Source: JBKBXU01 sp046313675 (GTDB lineage Bacteria > Bacteroidota > Bacteroidia > Cytophagales > Cytophagaceae). Taken from it: DNA of 13,513 nucleotides. The notes below the pieces were generated by a model, which had not been told where the DNA came from, made no database searches, and saw only the letters and a program-made list of their open reading frames with translations. Where the stretch lies: assembly GCA_046313675.1 (NCBI GenBank), contig JBKBXU010000104.1, positions 1 to 13,513 of the forward strand, in the 5' to 3' direction. Of this stretch, positions 1 through 8,450 are shown one piece after another; positions within the stretch are counted from its first letter, which is position 1; each line of letters starts with the position of its first letter. A program made the position numbers and the translations under genes.

Positions 1-2337
1 GTCATTGAAATTATAGCTGGAAGTTTTTATTTTTGTTCCATTTCCATCAAAAAGTCCAATATTTTCAAAGTCCTTACCATTAGCACTTCTTTGTACCAGG
101 AAATATTTGTTGTTTAATTCAAAAGCCGTATTCCAGAATAGTTTGTTTACATTGTCCTCTTTTTTGCCATTGAATGAAATTAACTCTATCGGTTGTATGC
201 AATTAACCGTTGCCTGTATAGGTTGGGAAACCGAATAATTTTTACATGGATCGTTGTAGTTTGCATAATTTGGTGAAGTGAAGTTGTTGCTTGTGCTGTA
301 CAACAATGGAGTTGCAGCAATAACCCTGAAATACACATCACCATCATCAGTAAACCCAGCAAAAGCATCATGGTCACCAGGAATAGGGATTGTCACAGAC
401 TCTCCTGCTTGTGGAGTCCCCATATTTTGCCATGAAGTATGATCTTGAGGGGTTCTGCTCCACTGGAACAAATATCTTGGGTCACCATTGTAATAGGAGG
501 TAAGCAAAGAACTAGCCTGAGTTTCGATGTCAAGTGGTTCATTTAAGCAAACATCAATCGTTTGGGCAAGCGTTGGTAAGTCAAAAAAAGCTTGAATTGC
601 AGGGGGGGCACAAGCCATCACTTTAATGTCATCCAATACCAGGTCATTGCCATGTTCGGCAACATCTTCGTTATTGATAATATCCATGATCATAAAATCG
701 CCAACCAAATTAATTTGTGCAGATATTTGTACCCATACACCGCCTCCATCGGCTTGTCTGGTGGCAGTAGCACTTTGGGTCACCACATTTCCGGCATCTC
801 CACCATCTGTTAATCGTACAGAGATATCAACAGGGTTATAGGCACCGCCCGCACTGTTGGTAAATACCGCAATCCAGCATTCAAAGAAAAGTTGCTTTCC
901 AAAACATAAATTTGAAATGGTTCTGGAATAAAGTACCTGACCTCCTGTATTAGGTGGGCAATTTAAAAATAATGCAGCTCCTTCAATTGTTCCTGATCTA
1001 TCAAAGGAAGGGTCAATAGGGGTAACGGGTCCTGTTACTCTGTTAGCCCATTCCAAACGTGCGCCAGCGTGTCCGTTAAAATCATTATAACCGGTCAGAT
1101 AACCTGCAACCACATATTCCCCGTCAATGGGAGGGCCAGCCGCCCTGAATGTTGCTCCCAATGGAGCAGGAGCGATTGTCCTTCGAAATGGTGCATTTGC
1201 AGGTACTGTAATTTCCTGCGGGTTTAATACATCTGAATAATCCCATACGATGAATTGACTACCGACTGGAGTTGCATCCATATCAATTCGTCCGAAATCA
1301 TCAAAAAAGACGGTTTGTCTTGAGGCAGGTGCCCCATCTATCTCACAACAGGTAATGGCATCAACTGTAAGAATATTTGAGTAAACTGTACTTCCACTTG
1401 TAGGGGTGATGCCTAGTCGAAATTCATAACTTCCAACAGTAGGGACATCTCCCAAAACTGACTGACTTGTTGCTCCCGGAATGTTTACCCACGCACCACC
1501 ATCCCGTCTTTGCCACTGATAATCTGCGTTATATTTTATAGTAGATTGAATGTTTATCTGCTCTCCTGCACATACTTCTGTTCCCTGAGAAGAGATAATA
1601 GTTGGATTAGGTGTACCATAAACTTCTATACTTTTTATAGCAATTGGACGACAATTTCCTGTTTGCATATTAGCAAGACTAAAAACAGCTTCTCCGGTGG
1701 TTGTCGCATGCCTTAATGGTCCATTTGTAGCATGATTGGTAACATATGTATGTGTTCCGCAGTTGGATCCTCCGCCTTGTAGTTGTGCGGTTTCTGTTCC
1801 TTCATGGACGCCAGGATTTTGCGGGTTTACTGCTCCTCGCATAGACATTACATCCCAGGTATTACATCCATCATTGGCGAGCCTTATATGACAATATTCT
1901 ATACGGACTTCTACAGGAGATCCGGGCAGCAAACCATGAACACTATAATTTAAAAATCTTATATTGGTGTTATTGGGTGATACAACCAACATCCATTCAG
2001 GGTTAGCAGCAAGGTCAACGTACCTGTTGGGATCAAGGTTAGCCGGATTGTTTGTTATGGCATAGTGATAGCTGGAATGAAATTCATTTGGATCGTCTAC
2101 ATTATCCACAAGATCTGGAACAATGGTAAGTGCCCCACCTTGCAAGCCATAGTGCACAATGTCATTATCCCCAATGAAAAACCTGTCTTCATTTCCGGGA
2201 GTTGGTTCAAAGCTTGTTCCTCCGATAAGAACCTGACTGTAAACTTTCTGCGTGTTTAGTATTGCAAATAGTGAAAGAAATAAGCAAACTAATAATTTCC
2301 TTGCGCTTTTTCTGAACTTTGGTAAAGTTGCATTCAT
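1..2337 (-). CDS. Large secreted Ig-like multidomain protein, probable type IX secretion cargo (3' end outside window)
   Basis: The frame is open from ATG at 2337-2335 to the window edge (779 codons, no stop or frameshift), so the C-terminus is missing. Residues 1-35 form a signal peptide: basic start (KFRKSARK), hydrophobic core LLVCLFLSLFAIL, likely cleavage after VYSQ. Residues about 36-245 are a beta-rich region of unknown function. About 246-327 is an Ig-like module (VCAGEQINIQ, then YQWQRRDGGAWVNIPGAT, typical of Bacteroidota gliding and adhesion proteins). About 333-576 looks like a jelly-roll or lectin-like domain ending in DLVLDDIKVMAC (565-576). About 580-700 is a second Ig-like segment. 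From about 716, PIELISFNGKK followed by NKYFLVQRSANGKDFENIG matches the module that commonly precedes a type IX C-terminal sorting domain. I infer a cell-surface or released protein; binding target unknown. It is transcribed divergently from the M3 peptidase gene. Nothing in it identifies an enzyme active site. Confidence 0.85.
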   Translation of the reverse strand, partial: MNATLPKFRKSARKLLVCLFLSLFAILNTQKVYSQVLIGGTSFEPTPGNEDRFFIGDNDIVHYGLQGGALTIVPDLVDNVDDPNEFHSSYHYAITNNPANLDPNRYVDLAANPEWMLVVSPNNTNIRFLNYSVHGLLPGSPVEVRIEYCHIRLANDGCNTWDVMSMRGAVNPQNPGVHEGTETAQLQGGGSNCGTHTYVTNHATNGPLRHATTTGEAVFSLANMQTGNCRPIAIKSIEVYGTPNPTIISSQGTEVCAGEQINIQSTIKYNADYQWQRRDGGAWVNIPGATSQSVLGDVPTVGSYEFRLGITPTSGSTVYSNILTVDAITCCEIDGAPASRQTVFFDDFGRIDMDATPVGSQFIVWDYSDVLNPQEITVPANAPFRRTIAPAPLGATFRAAGPPIDGEYVVAGYLTGYNDFNGHAGARLEWANRVTGPVTPIDPSFDRSGTIEGAALFLNCPPNTGGQVLYSRTISNLCFGKQLFFECWIAVFTNSAGGAYNPVDISVRLTDGGDAGNVVTQSATATRQADGGGVWVQISAQINLVGDFMIMDIINNEDVAEHGNDLVLDDIKVMACAPPAIQAFFDLPTLAQTIDVCLNEPLDIETQASSLLTSYYNGDPRYLFQWSRTPQDHTSWQNMGTPQAGESVTIPIPGDHDAFAGFTDDGDVYFRVIAATPLLYSTSNNFTSPNYANYNDPCKNYSVSQPIQATVNCIQPIELISFNGKKEDNVNKLFWNTAFELNNKYFLVQRSANGKDFENIGLFDGNGTKIKTSSYNFND

Positions 2338-2461
2338 AATTCTTCTTTAAATCAATTTTTATTTGGTAACTATGATTATATACTGTTTTTCGTAGATAAG
2401 TAACCCAAATTTATTTATATAAATAATAAAATTTACTATGAAATATAATTACCCACAATTA

Positions 2462-2492
2462 CAAAAATATATACTTTAAATTGTATTTTCAA
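2462..2492 (-). promoter_or_regulatory. Candidate Bacteroidota-type promoter for the secreted-protein gene
   Basis: On the minus strand, TTG (2492-2490) is followed after 20 bases by TATTTTTG (2469-2462). This fits the known Bacteroidota pattern of a -33 TTG/TTTG and a -7 TAnnTTTG. Transcription would begin near 2455, giving a leader of roughly 118 bases before ATG at 2337. The region is so AT-rich that chance matches are likely. Confidence 0.35.
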
Positions 2493-2509
2493 TAAAAAAA
2501 ATACAATTT
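2478..2509. repeat. Perfect 12-bp inverted repeat with 8-base centre
   Basis: AAATTGTATTTT (2478-2489) is repeated as its exact reverse complement at 2498-2509, separated by CAATAAAA. The arms flank the candidate -33 box of the minus-strand promoter, so the repeat could be an operator. As RNA it would make a weak, AT-only hairpin. On the plus strand it runs into a short T-tract, but no plus-strand gene ends just upstream. Confidence 0.5.
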
Positions 2510-2675
2510 TTTGATTTTTAACTTTAACTGCCATATAGTCAGGTTATTGTATATTATGATGCACTGTTTTGACTTTTTAGTAATTTATTTAACCTAAAAA
2601 ATATCATTTTTGTCTCTGCCTAGTTTTATAAAATACTAAGTATCAAAAAATGTTTTAGAAATTTATTTAATATCA

Positions 2676-4709
2676 ATGAACCCACTTTTACAGAAATTTA
2701 CCACCCCCTTTGAAACAGCACCTTTTGCTGACATTAAGAATGAACACTTCCTACCGGCTCTAAAAGAAGCAATCAGGCAAGGGAAAGAGCAAATTAATGA
2801 GATTACCTCAGACTCTAATGAGCCTGATTTTAAAAATACCATTGAAGCCCTTGAGAGGAGCGGAGAGCTTGTAGGAAGAATATCGGCTATATTTTTTAAT
2901 CTTAATTCGGCAGAAACCAACGATGAAATCCAGGCCTTGGCCAGGGAAATATCGCCCTTGCTATCGGAATATTCAAACGATATTATGTTGGATGAGAAGC
3001 TTTTTAAACGAATAAAGTTAGTGTATGAGCAGGAAAGTAAAATTGTTCTTTCTCCTGAGGAAAATACACTTTTGGATAAAACCTATAAAAGCTTTGTTCG
3101 AAACGGAGCCAATTTAACAGAAGAGAAAAAACAACGACTTCGGGAAATAGACAAGGAATTGTCGCAACTGTCGCTTGCTTTTGGTGAACATGTGCTGAAA
3201 GAGACGAATAACTTTACAATGGAGGTTACAGAGGAGAGTGATTTATCAGGCCTTCCGGAGCATGTAATAGAAGCAGCGGCTATGACGGCCAAAGAAATGG
3301 GCAAGGAAGGTAGTTGGGTTTTTACCTTGCAGTTTCCAAGTTACATACCTTTTTTGACTTATGCCGATAAGAGAAGTTTGAGGGAAAAAATGTTCCGGGC
3401 CTATGGTTCCAAAGCTTTTAAAGGGGACGAAAATGACAATCAGGCAATAATTTTGAATAAAGTCCGCCTACGTCATGAGCGGGCAAATTTGCTAGGGTAT
3501 AAATCGCATGCTGATTTTGTCCTGGAAGAGCGGATGGCCGAATCTCCTGTCAAGGTAATGGACTTCTTAGACAACTTGTTAAAACATGCCAAACCCGTTG
3601 CAGAGAAGGAGGTAAAGGAGTTAAGTTCGTATGCTCAGTCTATAGGTGGGCCTGAACGATTGGAGCGTTGGGATGTGGCATACTATTCCGAAAAACTAAA
3701 AAAAGAGAAGTATTCAATAGATGATGAAATGCTAAAACCTTATTTCAAACTTGAGAATGTTATAGATGGTGTTTTTAAGGTATCTGAGAAGCTATTCGGA
3801 TTAAGGTTTAGTGAATTAAAAGATGTTCAGGTTTACCATCCTGATGTAAAGGTGTATGAGGTGGTGGATGAGTTGAACCGTCATGTTGCGGTGTTTTATG
3901 CAGATTTCTTTCCACGTGCCGGTAAAAGGGGTGGAGCCTGGATGACTTCTTTTCGTGGTCAGAAAAAAGATAACGGGACGGATGTTCGACCTCACGTATC
4001 CATTGTATGTAATTTTACAAAACCTACGTCAAGCAAACCTTCCTTACTTACATTTAATGAAGTGACTACCCTCTTTCATGAATTTGGCCATGCCTTACAT
4101 GGGATGTTGGCAGATGGAAAATACGAGAGCCTTTCCGGAACAAGTGTTTACTGGGATTTTGTAGAACTCCCTTCTCAGGTATTGGAAAATTGGGTGTATG
4201 AAAAAGAAAGTCTGGATCTTTTTGCAAGGCATTATGAAACAGGTGAGCCAATACCTGAAGAATTAATTAAGAAAATAAAAGACAGCGCCAATTTTATGGA
4301 AGCTTACCAAACGGTAAGACAGGTTGGTCTTGCCAAACTGGATATGGGATGGCATATAGGAAAAGCACTTGATGTAACAGATGTAGGTGCTTATGAGCGT
4401 GAACTAACCAAAGAAACGGACCTATTGCCTGCGGTTGAGGGGACTATTACCAGTTGTTCATTTTCCCATATTTTTCAGGGAGGGTATTCTTCCGGGTATT
4501 ACAGTTATAAATGGGCGGAGGTGCTGGATGCCGATGCTTTTGAGTTTTTCCAGGAAAAAGGGATATTTAATAAAGATACAGCTGATTTATTCCGGATTCA
4601 TGTACTTAGTGCAGGAGGCAGTGAGCACCCTATGGAATTATATAAACGTTTTCGAGGGAAAGAGCCATCGCCAAAAGCTTTGTTGAAAAGGACTGGAATG
4701 ATTAAGTGA
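2676..4709 (+). CDS. dcp: M3 family zinc peptidase, peptidyl-dipeptidase Dcp type
   Basis: This 677-residue protein matches the usual length of Dcp (about 680). It is expected to remove dipeptides from the C-termini of short peptides during peptide turnover. The zinc site is complete: H468-E-F-G-H472 gives two histidine ligands and the catalytic glutamate E469. E497 in WDFVELPSQ, 29 residues after the first histidine, is the third ligand, the same spacing as in thimet oligopeptidase. The substrate-binding segment near the C-terminus is intact (H598, G602, G603, Y604, Y608, Y609, Y611). The N-terminal stretch PDFKNTIEALERSGEL and the following helices resemble E. coli Dcp closely, from memory. 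There is no signal peptide, so it is probably cytoplasmic. The start ATG at 2676 gives the family's expected N-terminus (NPLLQKFTTPFETAPF); an ATG at 2650 hits a stop at once. The gene stands alone and ends in a strong terminator. Dcp versus the related oligopeptidase A cannot be fully decided by eye. Confidence 0.93.
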   Translation: MNPLLQKFTTPFETAPFADIKNEHFLPALKEAIRQGKEQINEITSDSNEPDFKNTIEALERSGELVGRISAIFFNLNSAETNDEIQALAREISPLLSEYSNDIMLDEKLFKRIKLVYEQESKIVLSPEENTLLDKTYKSFVRNGANLTEEKKQRLREIDKELSQLSLAFGEHVLKETNNFTMEVTEESDLSGLPEHVIEAAAMTAKEMGKEGSWVFTLQFPSYIPFLTYADKRSLREKMFRAYGSKAFKGDENDNQAIILNKVRLRHERANLLGYKSHADFVLEERMAESPVKVMDFLDNLLKHAKPVAEKEVKELSSYAQSIGGPERLERWDVAYYSEKLKKEKYSIDDEMLKPYFKLENVIDGVFKVSEKLFGLRFSELKDVQVYHPDVKVYEVVDELNRHVAVFYADFFPRAGKRGGAWMTSFRGQKKDNGTDVRPHVSIVCNFTKPTSSKPSLLTFNEVTTLFHEFGHALHGMLADGKYESLSGTSVYWDFVELPSQVLENWVYEKESLDLFARHYETGEPIPEELIKKIKDSANFMEAYQTVRQVGLAKLDMGWHIGKALDVTDVGAYERELTKETDLLPAVEGTITSCSFSHIFQGGYSSGYYSYKWAEVLDADAFEFFQEKGIFNKDTADLFRIHVLSAGGSEHPMELYKRFRGKEPSPKALLKRTGMIK

Positions 4710-4713
4710 CATA

Positions 4714-4759
4714 AATAAGAGTTGAGCGATGTTACATCGGCTTAACTCTTATTTTTTTT
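4714..4759 (+). terminator. Intrinsic terminator of the M3 peptidase gene
   Basis: The arm AATAAGAGTTGAG (4714-4726) pairs with CTTAACTCTTATT (4741-4753) with one G-T wobble. An inner CGATG-TTA-CATCG stem continues it with one bulged G, and a run of T follows to 4759. It begins 4 bases after the stop codon. On the minus strand the hairpin is followed by TTATTTATG, so it may also stop, less efficiently, transcripts from the convergent permease gene. Confidence 0.9.
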
Positions 4760-4824
4760 CGGCAAAGTTCTCTCAATCATACGTTCTCCTTAGGAAGGAA
4801 ATGTGTGGGAATAACCATGCTATT

Positions 4825-6237
4825 TTATTCCCTTTTACTTGTCCATAAACCTGTCATAAATATTATCAACGCAGTTAACAGTAAAATAGCGATGTTTTTA
4901 TAGATGGCCATGTTGTGGTCAAAATTTTCATGAAGGGAAAATTGGGGCAAAGCAGCATAATCACTTTCTTCAATAGTTTTATTGTAAAATAGTTTTTCGT
5001 GGTAAAAGTCAACTATTTTTTGATGAAATGGCATTAGTGATTTCCTGAAGTTTGTATAGGTGTGAAAATCGGTACGAGCAATCATTGAAAACGTGTTCAT
5101 AGCACTTACCGAAGGGTTTATAAAATCAAAGTTTTGTGCCAATTCGTTCCTTAGCTTGATTTTGTTTTCGTAAGCATCTGCCATTTCTTTGTGCTTCATA
5201 TCATTAAGCTGTCCGAACGAAGCATAAGCTTTTGCTATCAGGTTTTTTTTCAGAGAAACTTCTTCAACTTTAAGACTTGGTTTTTTTTGAAGATACTCGT
5301 GTATTACCGAAATCGCTTCTTGTTCATCTTGTTCATTTTCTAATGCCAATCTTCTAACGGTGCCAGCCAGTTGGGTATCGTCAACAGTATGGTTGAGGGA
5401 AAGACTTATGTTAAGTAAGGCCGGGGCAATAACCAGGAAGAGCAGCCATGTACTTAATCCGGCAATGGCATTAAAGATGGTGCTTTTTCGGAAAGATATG
5501 ATGAGGAACATTAGCGCTAGCCAGAAAGAAATATACGCAAATACCGTCATGCACCACTGAAACATGCTTGTAAGGTCAGGCAAGCCGGAGATTATAAAGC
5601 CAAGGATGGAAAAAGATAATGCCAGTGCGGTGATCAGGCAAGCATAGAAAAATAATTTAAGCATGGCCAGCCTTTTAAGGGTCATCTTTGACTGTATGCG
5701 CAGCAATGGTAGAATGCCAAGTTCCTTTTCGGAAGCCAGTATGATATAGGTAAATGCAATAATAAGTAAAGGGAAAATATATATGATGACAAATGGAAGG
5801 TCAAAATTTCCGCTAAGGAGTTTCAACGGATTTTCAATCTCGTTCTGAAATAGCTGGTAGTAAAGGCTCATGCCGGTAAGTCGGTAAAAATATGGCTGTA
5901 AATCCCTTTGCCCTACAGACAAGGAGGCCAGGGGCTTTGGCTCAATAGCTGCCACAAAGGAGTGCCTGCGCCAGGCGAAGGCTGGATTCGACGATTTCTG
6001 ATATGCCTGTAAACCTTCTGTTATTGTGGTGTCTGCCGTAAAACCGGCTTTGTAAGCTTTATATTCTTCCTGTCTGGAATTTTCTATCTGTCGGAGTACT
6101 TCGTTCTGTTTGTCTGTAACAGCCTTCCCGTATAAAATAGCATACACGCTGAAGATAGCGAGGATAAACAACATGATTCCGTGAAAGGAATTTCTTTTGA
6201 AGCTGATCCATTCATAGGTGAAGATAAGGCGCATCAT
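4825..6237 (-). CDS. ABC-2 type permease, DUF3526/NosY-like, second of pair
   Basis: Membrane subunit of an ABC-2 transporter, 470 residues from the chosen start. I place the start at ATG 6237-6235 because its ATGA overlaps the stop codon (6236-6234) of the preceding permease, exactly as at the ATPase/permease junction. An in-frame ATG at 6309 would add 24 residues lying inside the upstream gene. TM1 is about residues 18-37, then a long periplasmic segment with a coiled-coil-like charged stretch (40-65) and the family-like blocks IEPKPLASL (98-106) and GQRD (109-112). TM2 is about 148-167, and SEKELGILPLLRIQS after it resembles a coupling-helix region. Several more membrane spans follow, then a second extracytoplasmic region of about 120 residues, and a last span at the C-terminus ending WTSKRE. 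From memory the architecture fits DUF3526 proteins of the NosY-like group (COG1277). Substrate unknown. A weak 8-bp hairpin (4807-4814 with 4825-4832) overlaps its stop codon. Confidence 0.85.
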   Translation of the reverse strand: MMRLIFTYEWISFKRNSFHGIMLFILAIFSVYAILYGKAVTDKQNEVLRQIENSRQEEYKAYKAGFTADTTITEGLQAYQKSSNPAFAWRRHSFVAAIEPKPLASLSVGQRDLQPYFYRLTGMSLYYQLFQNEIENPLKLLSGNFDLPFVIIYIFPLLIIAFTYIILASEKELGILPLLRIQSKMTLKRLAMLKLFFYACLITALALSFSILGFIISGLPDLTSMFQWCMTVFAYISFWLALMFLIISFRKSTIFNAIAGLSTWLLFLVIAPALLNISLSLNHTVDDTQLAGTVRRLALENEQDEQEAISVIHEYLQKKPSLKVEEVSLKKNLIAKAYASFGQLNDMKHKEMADAYENKIKLRNELAQNFDFINPSVSAMNTFSMIARTDFHTYTNFRKSLMPFHQKIVDFYHEKLFYNKTIEESDYAALPQFSLHENFDHNMAIYKNIAILLLTALIIFMTGLWTSKRE

Positions 6238-7670
6238 GACAGTTTTAAGCGTTTTAAAAGTAGTATAATGAGTACAGGAAGGATTATTGCCCAAATGATC
6301 AGTGCCCAAAATTGAACCATATAATGAGACAGAACCTCAAATATGGAGGGCATTGTGTAACTAAAATCATCTATAGAAGCCCATAAATTTTTGCTGGCTT
6401 TATATTCATAAAATTCTCCCAATTTGGAGTTATGGGCCATGTCCATGTTCATGGTTTCCACCAGATACCTGCGGTAATCTTCCGCTTGTTTTTGAAAATG
6501 CAGGTTGGTATAAAAGCAAGAGCCTGCCATAGTCATTGATAGATCTCTAATGGAAATGAAGGGGTTTAGAATGGATGACCAGGTGTTGATGTTATTCTGC
6601 TGTTCCATTTGTTCAATAAGCTTGGCATAATGGAAGTCGTGAACATTATTACCGTAGTTTTCTTCTGATTGCATTATAATAGCACCAAAATTAAGATGGA
6701 TTTCTGCAAGTTCTGAAGCATTATATTTGCTCAGGTATTCCTTCTTTAATGAGTCAATTCGTTCAGCTTTTGTGCTTTTGCCATCCAGACCTTGGCTAAC
6801 GGTCATCTGCAGTTTTTCTTTAAACTCTGCGTTTGAGGGTAGGGGGTATAGGTTTTCGCCTACACCAGCAGCAGCTTTGGGGAGTATTACCGTACATAGA
6901 ATCCAGATTGACAGCATTAACAGCAAAGAACTTCTTGAATGCTTAAAATAGGATGAAACCAGGACTGTAACACAAGTTATTATAAAGAAATAAAGTATAT
7001 ATACGAAAAGTAGCATAACGACTCTTAGGAGAAGATCACCGGAAGCCCACATACCCTGCGCAGAGGGTATATATAATGTAAGGGCGATTATGGAAGGCAA
7101 CATTAGCAAAAGGGGCACGGATAAAATTGCCAGAACTTTTCCCATTGCTACCGATACCGGTGAAATGCCCTGTGCGAGCAACATGCGCAAAGTATTATTT
7201 TCCCGTTCCCGGGTGAAGCATGCAAATCCGGAAAAGATAATTAATAATGGAAGTAGTACCTGCATGACCATGGCAACAGACATTTCTCCAAAGCGTACCA
7301 TCAAATTCTGGTGTTGTGCCGGGCGGAACATAAATTCATGCTGATGGTGGGCTTCAAGATAAACTGCGGAACCTGTATAAGCATCAATCCCGGAATCAAT
7401 AAAACTTAGTGGCGATTTTGGCTTAAAGATAAAAGTGCCAAAATGTGCGGCTATATGCGGATGTTTGTCATGTTGCTGCAGCCATTGTTCACGTTTTTCT
7501 GCCGAGGCTTTTTTTACCACTTGTTCTTGGAGTTTATAGTTTATATATCCTCCTGCAACAGCGACAAACACCAAGGCCAAAATCATGCCGCACAAAATAA
7601 GGGTCAAACCATTTCTTTTTGCTGTTTTAAGTTCTTTTAATGCAATTAAACCAATGTGGGATAGTTTCAT
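6234..7670 (-). CDS. ABC-2 type permease, DUF3526/NosY-like, first of pair, with His-rich periplasmic loop
   Basis: Membrane subunit of 478 residues. TM1 spans about 21-43. A periplasmic domain (about 44-128) follows, with the block AAHFGTFIFKPKSPLSFID and then EAHHQHEF, which I recall as a hallmark of DUF3526 permeases. This loop is histidine-rich: H67, H70, H72, H76, H108, H109, H111 and H120. TM2 is about 130-152. Next comes the cytoplasmic coupling segment TRERENNTLRMLLAQGIS (153-170), typical of NosY-like permeases. TM3-TM5 lie at about 179-201, 216-240 and 248-266. A second extracytoplasmic domain covers roughly 270-450, and the last span is 452-472. The ATG overlaps the ATPase stop codon as ATGA (7670-7667), implying translational coupling, and its own stop overlaps the next permease start the same way. 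It likely pairs with that permease and two ATPase copies at the inner membrane. NosY-like systems act in export or metalloenzyme maturation; the substrate here is unknown. Confidence 0.88.
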   Translation of the reverse strand: MKLSHIGLIALKELKTAKRNGLTLILCGMILALVFVAVAGGYINYKLQEQVVKKASAEKREQWLQQHDKHPHIAAHFGTFIFKPKSPLSFIDSGIDAYTGSAVYLEAHHQHEFMFRPAQHQNLMVRFGEMSVAMVMQVLLPLLIIFSGFACFTRERENNTLRMLLAQGISPVSVAMGKVLAILSVPLLLMLPSIIALTLYIPSAQGMWASGDLLLRVVMLLFVYILYFFIITCVTVLVSSYFKHSRSSLLLMLSIWILCTVILPKAAAGVGENLYPLPSNAEFKEKLQMTVSQGLDGKSTKAERIDSLKKEYLSKYNASELAEIHLNFGAIIMQSEENYGNNVHDFHYAKLIEQMEQQNNINTWSSILNPFISIRDLSMTMAGSCFYTNLHFQKQAEDYRRYLVETMNMDMAHNSKLGEFYEYKASKNLWASIDDFSYTMPSIFEVLSHYMVQFWALIIWAIILPVLIILLLKRLKLS

Positions 7671-8398
7671 AGCGAGGAATTAACAGTGCCATCAAATTTT
7701 ATTTCCATGTGTTGCAGATAACATTTCTCTAATGCGGTGAGGGTAATTTCACCGGCAGAAAAAGTATCCACCAAAGCCCCATCTTTCATAATGCCTATGT
7801 GCGTGCCGGTTTCTTTTGCCCTGAACAGGTCATGGGTAGCCATTAAAATAGTTACGCCTTTTTGTTTCATATCCAGCAGCAATTGTGAAAACTCGTTTGC
7901 AGCCTTGGGGTCCAGGCCAGAGGTGGGCTCATCCAGTAGCAAAACTTCGGTATTTCTGGCAACTGCCAGTGCTATGCCAACTTTCTGACGCATTCCTTTA
8001 GAATACGTATTTACCCTCTTATGTATAAACCCGGTTTGTAATCCCGCATTTCCCAACATAATTTCCAATTCTTTCTTAGTATACCTGGAATTTGCCAGCT
8101 TACAGAAAAAATCAAGGTTCTCCATCCCTGTAAGTTCGGGGTAGAGCATTAAGTTTTCCGGGATATAGGAGATATAGGCTTTGGTTTTAAGGGCATGCTC
8201 TGTTACGCTCATGCCACATACCAAGGCTTGCCCGGAGGTAGGCTGGGTAAAATTCAGGAACAGGTTTATAGTAGTAGATTTTCCTGCTCCGTTTGCTCCC
8301 AACAGGCAATAAATCTCTCCTGGATTTACCTTGATATTTAGCTCTTTTAACGCTTTATGTTCTCCGTAATGTTTGGATAAGTTTTTGGCTTCAAGCAT
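7667..8398 (-). CDS. ABC transporter ATP-binding protein of the ABC-2 cassette
   Basis: Single nucleotide-binding domain of 243 residues, the normal size for an ABC-2 ATPase. All catalytic motifs are present: Walker A GANGAGKST (34-42), ABC signature YSKGMRQ (133-139), Walker B LLLLDE (153-158, catalytic E158), D-loop SGLD (161-164) and switch histidine H190 in ATHD. The Q-loop position reads IPEN, with glutamate E82 instead of glutamine, a form I recall in GldA/CcmA-like exporters. It should power the two permeases encoded immediately downstream (4-base ATGA overlap). The cassette starts 102 bases after the lipoprotein stop codon, beyond an intrinsic terminator, so it either has its own promoter or relies on read-through. 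No convincing promoter is visible; TAATTTAT upstream is one base off the -7 consensus. The short C-terminal extension after about residue 215 is common in exporter ATPases. Confidence 0.93.
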   Translation of the reverse strand: MLEAKNLSKHYGEHKALKELNIKVNPGEIYCLLGANGAGKSTTINLFLNFTQPTSGQALVCGMSVTEHALKTKAYISYIPENLMLYPELTGMENLDFFCKLANSRYTKKELEIMLGNAGLQTGFIHKRVNTYSKGMRQKVGIALAVARNTEVLLLDEPTSGLDPKAANEFSQLLLDMKQKGVTILMATHDLFRAKETGTHIGIMKDGALVDTFSAGEITLTALEKCYLQHMEIKFDGTVNSSL

Positions 8399-8450
8399 TT
8401 CTAATATGTTTTATAAATTACCAATGACCGGATGGAACCGGTGGGGAAGA

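Larger units (their letters stand above)
2338..2675. other. AT-rich divergent intergenic region
   Basis: This 338-bp stretch separates the secreted-protein gene (minus) from the M3 peptidase gene (plus). It is strongly AT-rich, with stop codons in all frames and no credible small gene. It holds a minus-strand promoter candidate (2462-2492) and a perfect inverted repeat (2478-2509). On the minus strand TAAATTTG (2413-2406) is another exact TAnnTTTG, but no TTG lies at the right distance upstream. On the plus side there is no exact TAnnTTTG before the peptidase gene; CATTTTTG (2605-2612) is one base off. Neither start codon has a clear Shine-Dalgarno sequence. Confidence 0.7.

Noticed and set aside
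186..377. Minus-strand 63-codon ORF starting MTMMLLLGLL
   Set aside because: It lies wholly inside the 779-codon secreted-protein frame in another frame, and its composition is an artefact of that gene.
592..2259. Plus-strand ORFs of 64-73 codons at 592, 626, 1510 and 2065
   Set aside because: All are antisense to the long open minus-strand gene and show no family resemblance.
4807..4832. GGGAATAA / TTATTCCC hairpin as terminator of the ABC cassette
   Set aside because: The stem is only 8 bp, AT-rich, overlaps the stop codon and lacks a following T-tract. The larger hairpin at 4714-4759 is a better stop for both directions.
6238..6309. Upstream ATG at 6309 for the second permease, adding 24 residues
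   Set aside because: The extra residues are polar, unlike the family N-terminus, and lie inside the preceding gene. The ATGA overlap at 6237-6234 matches the other junction of the cassette.
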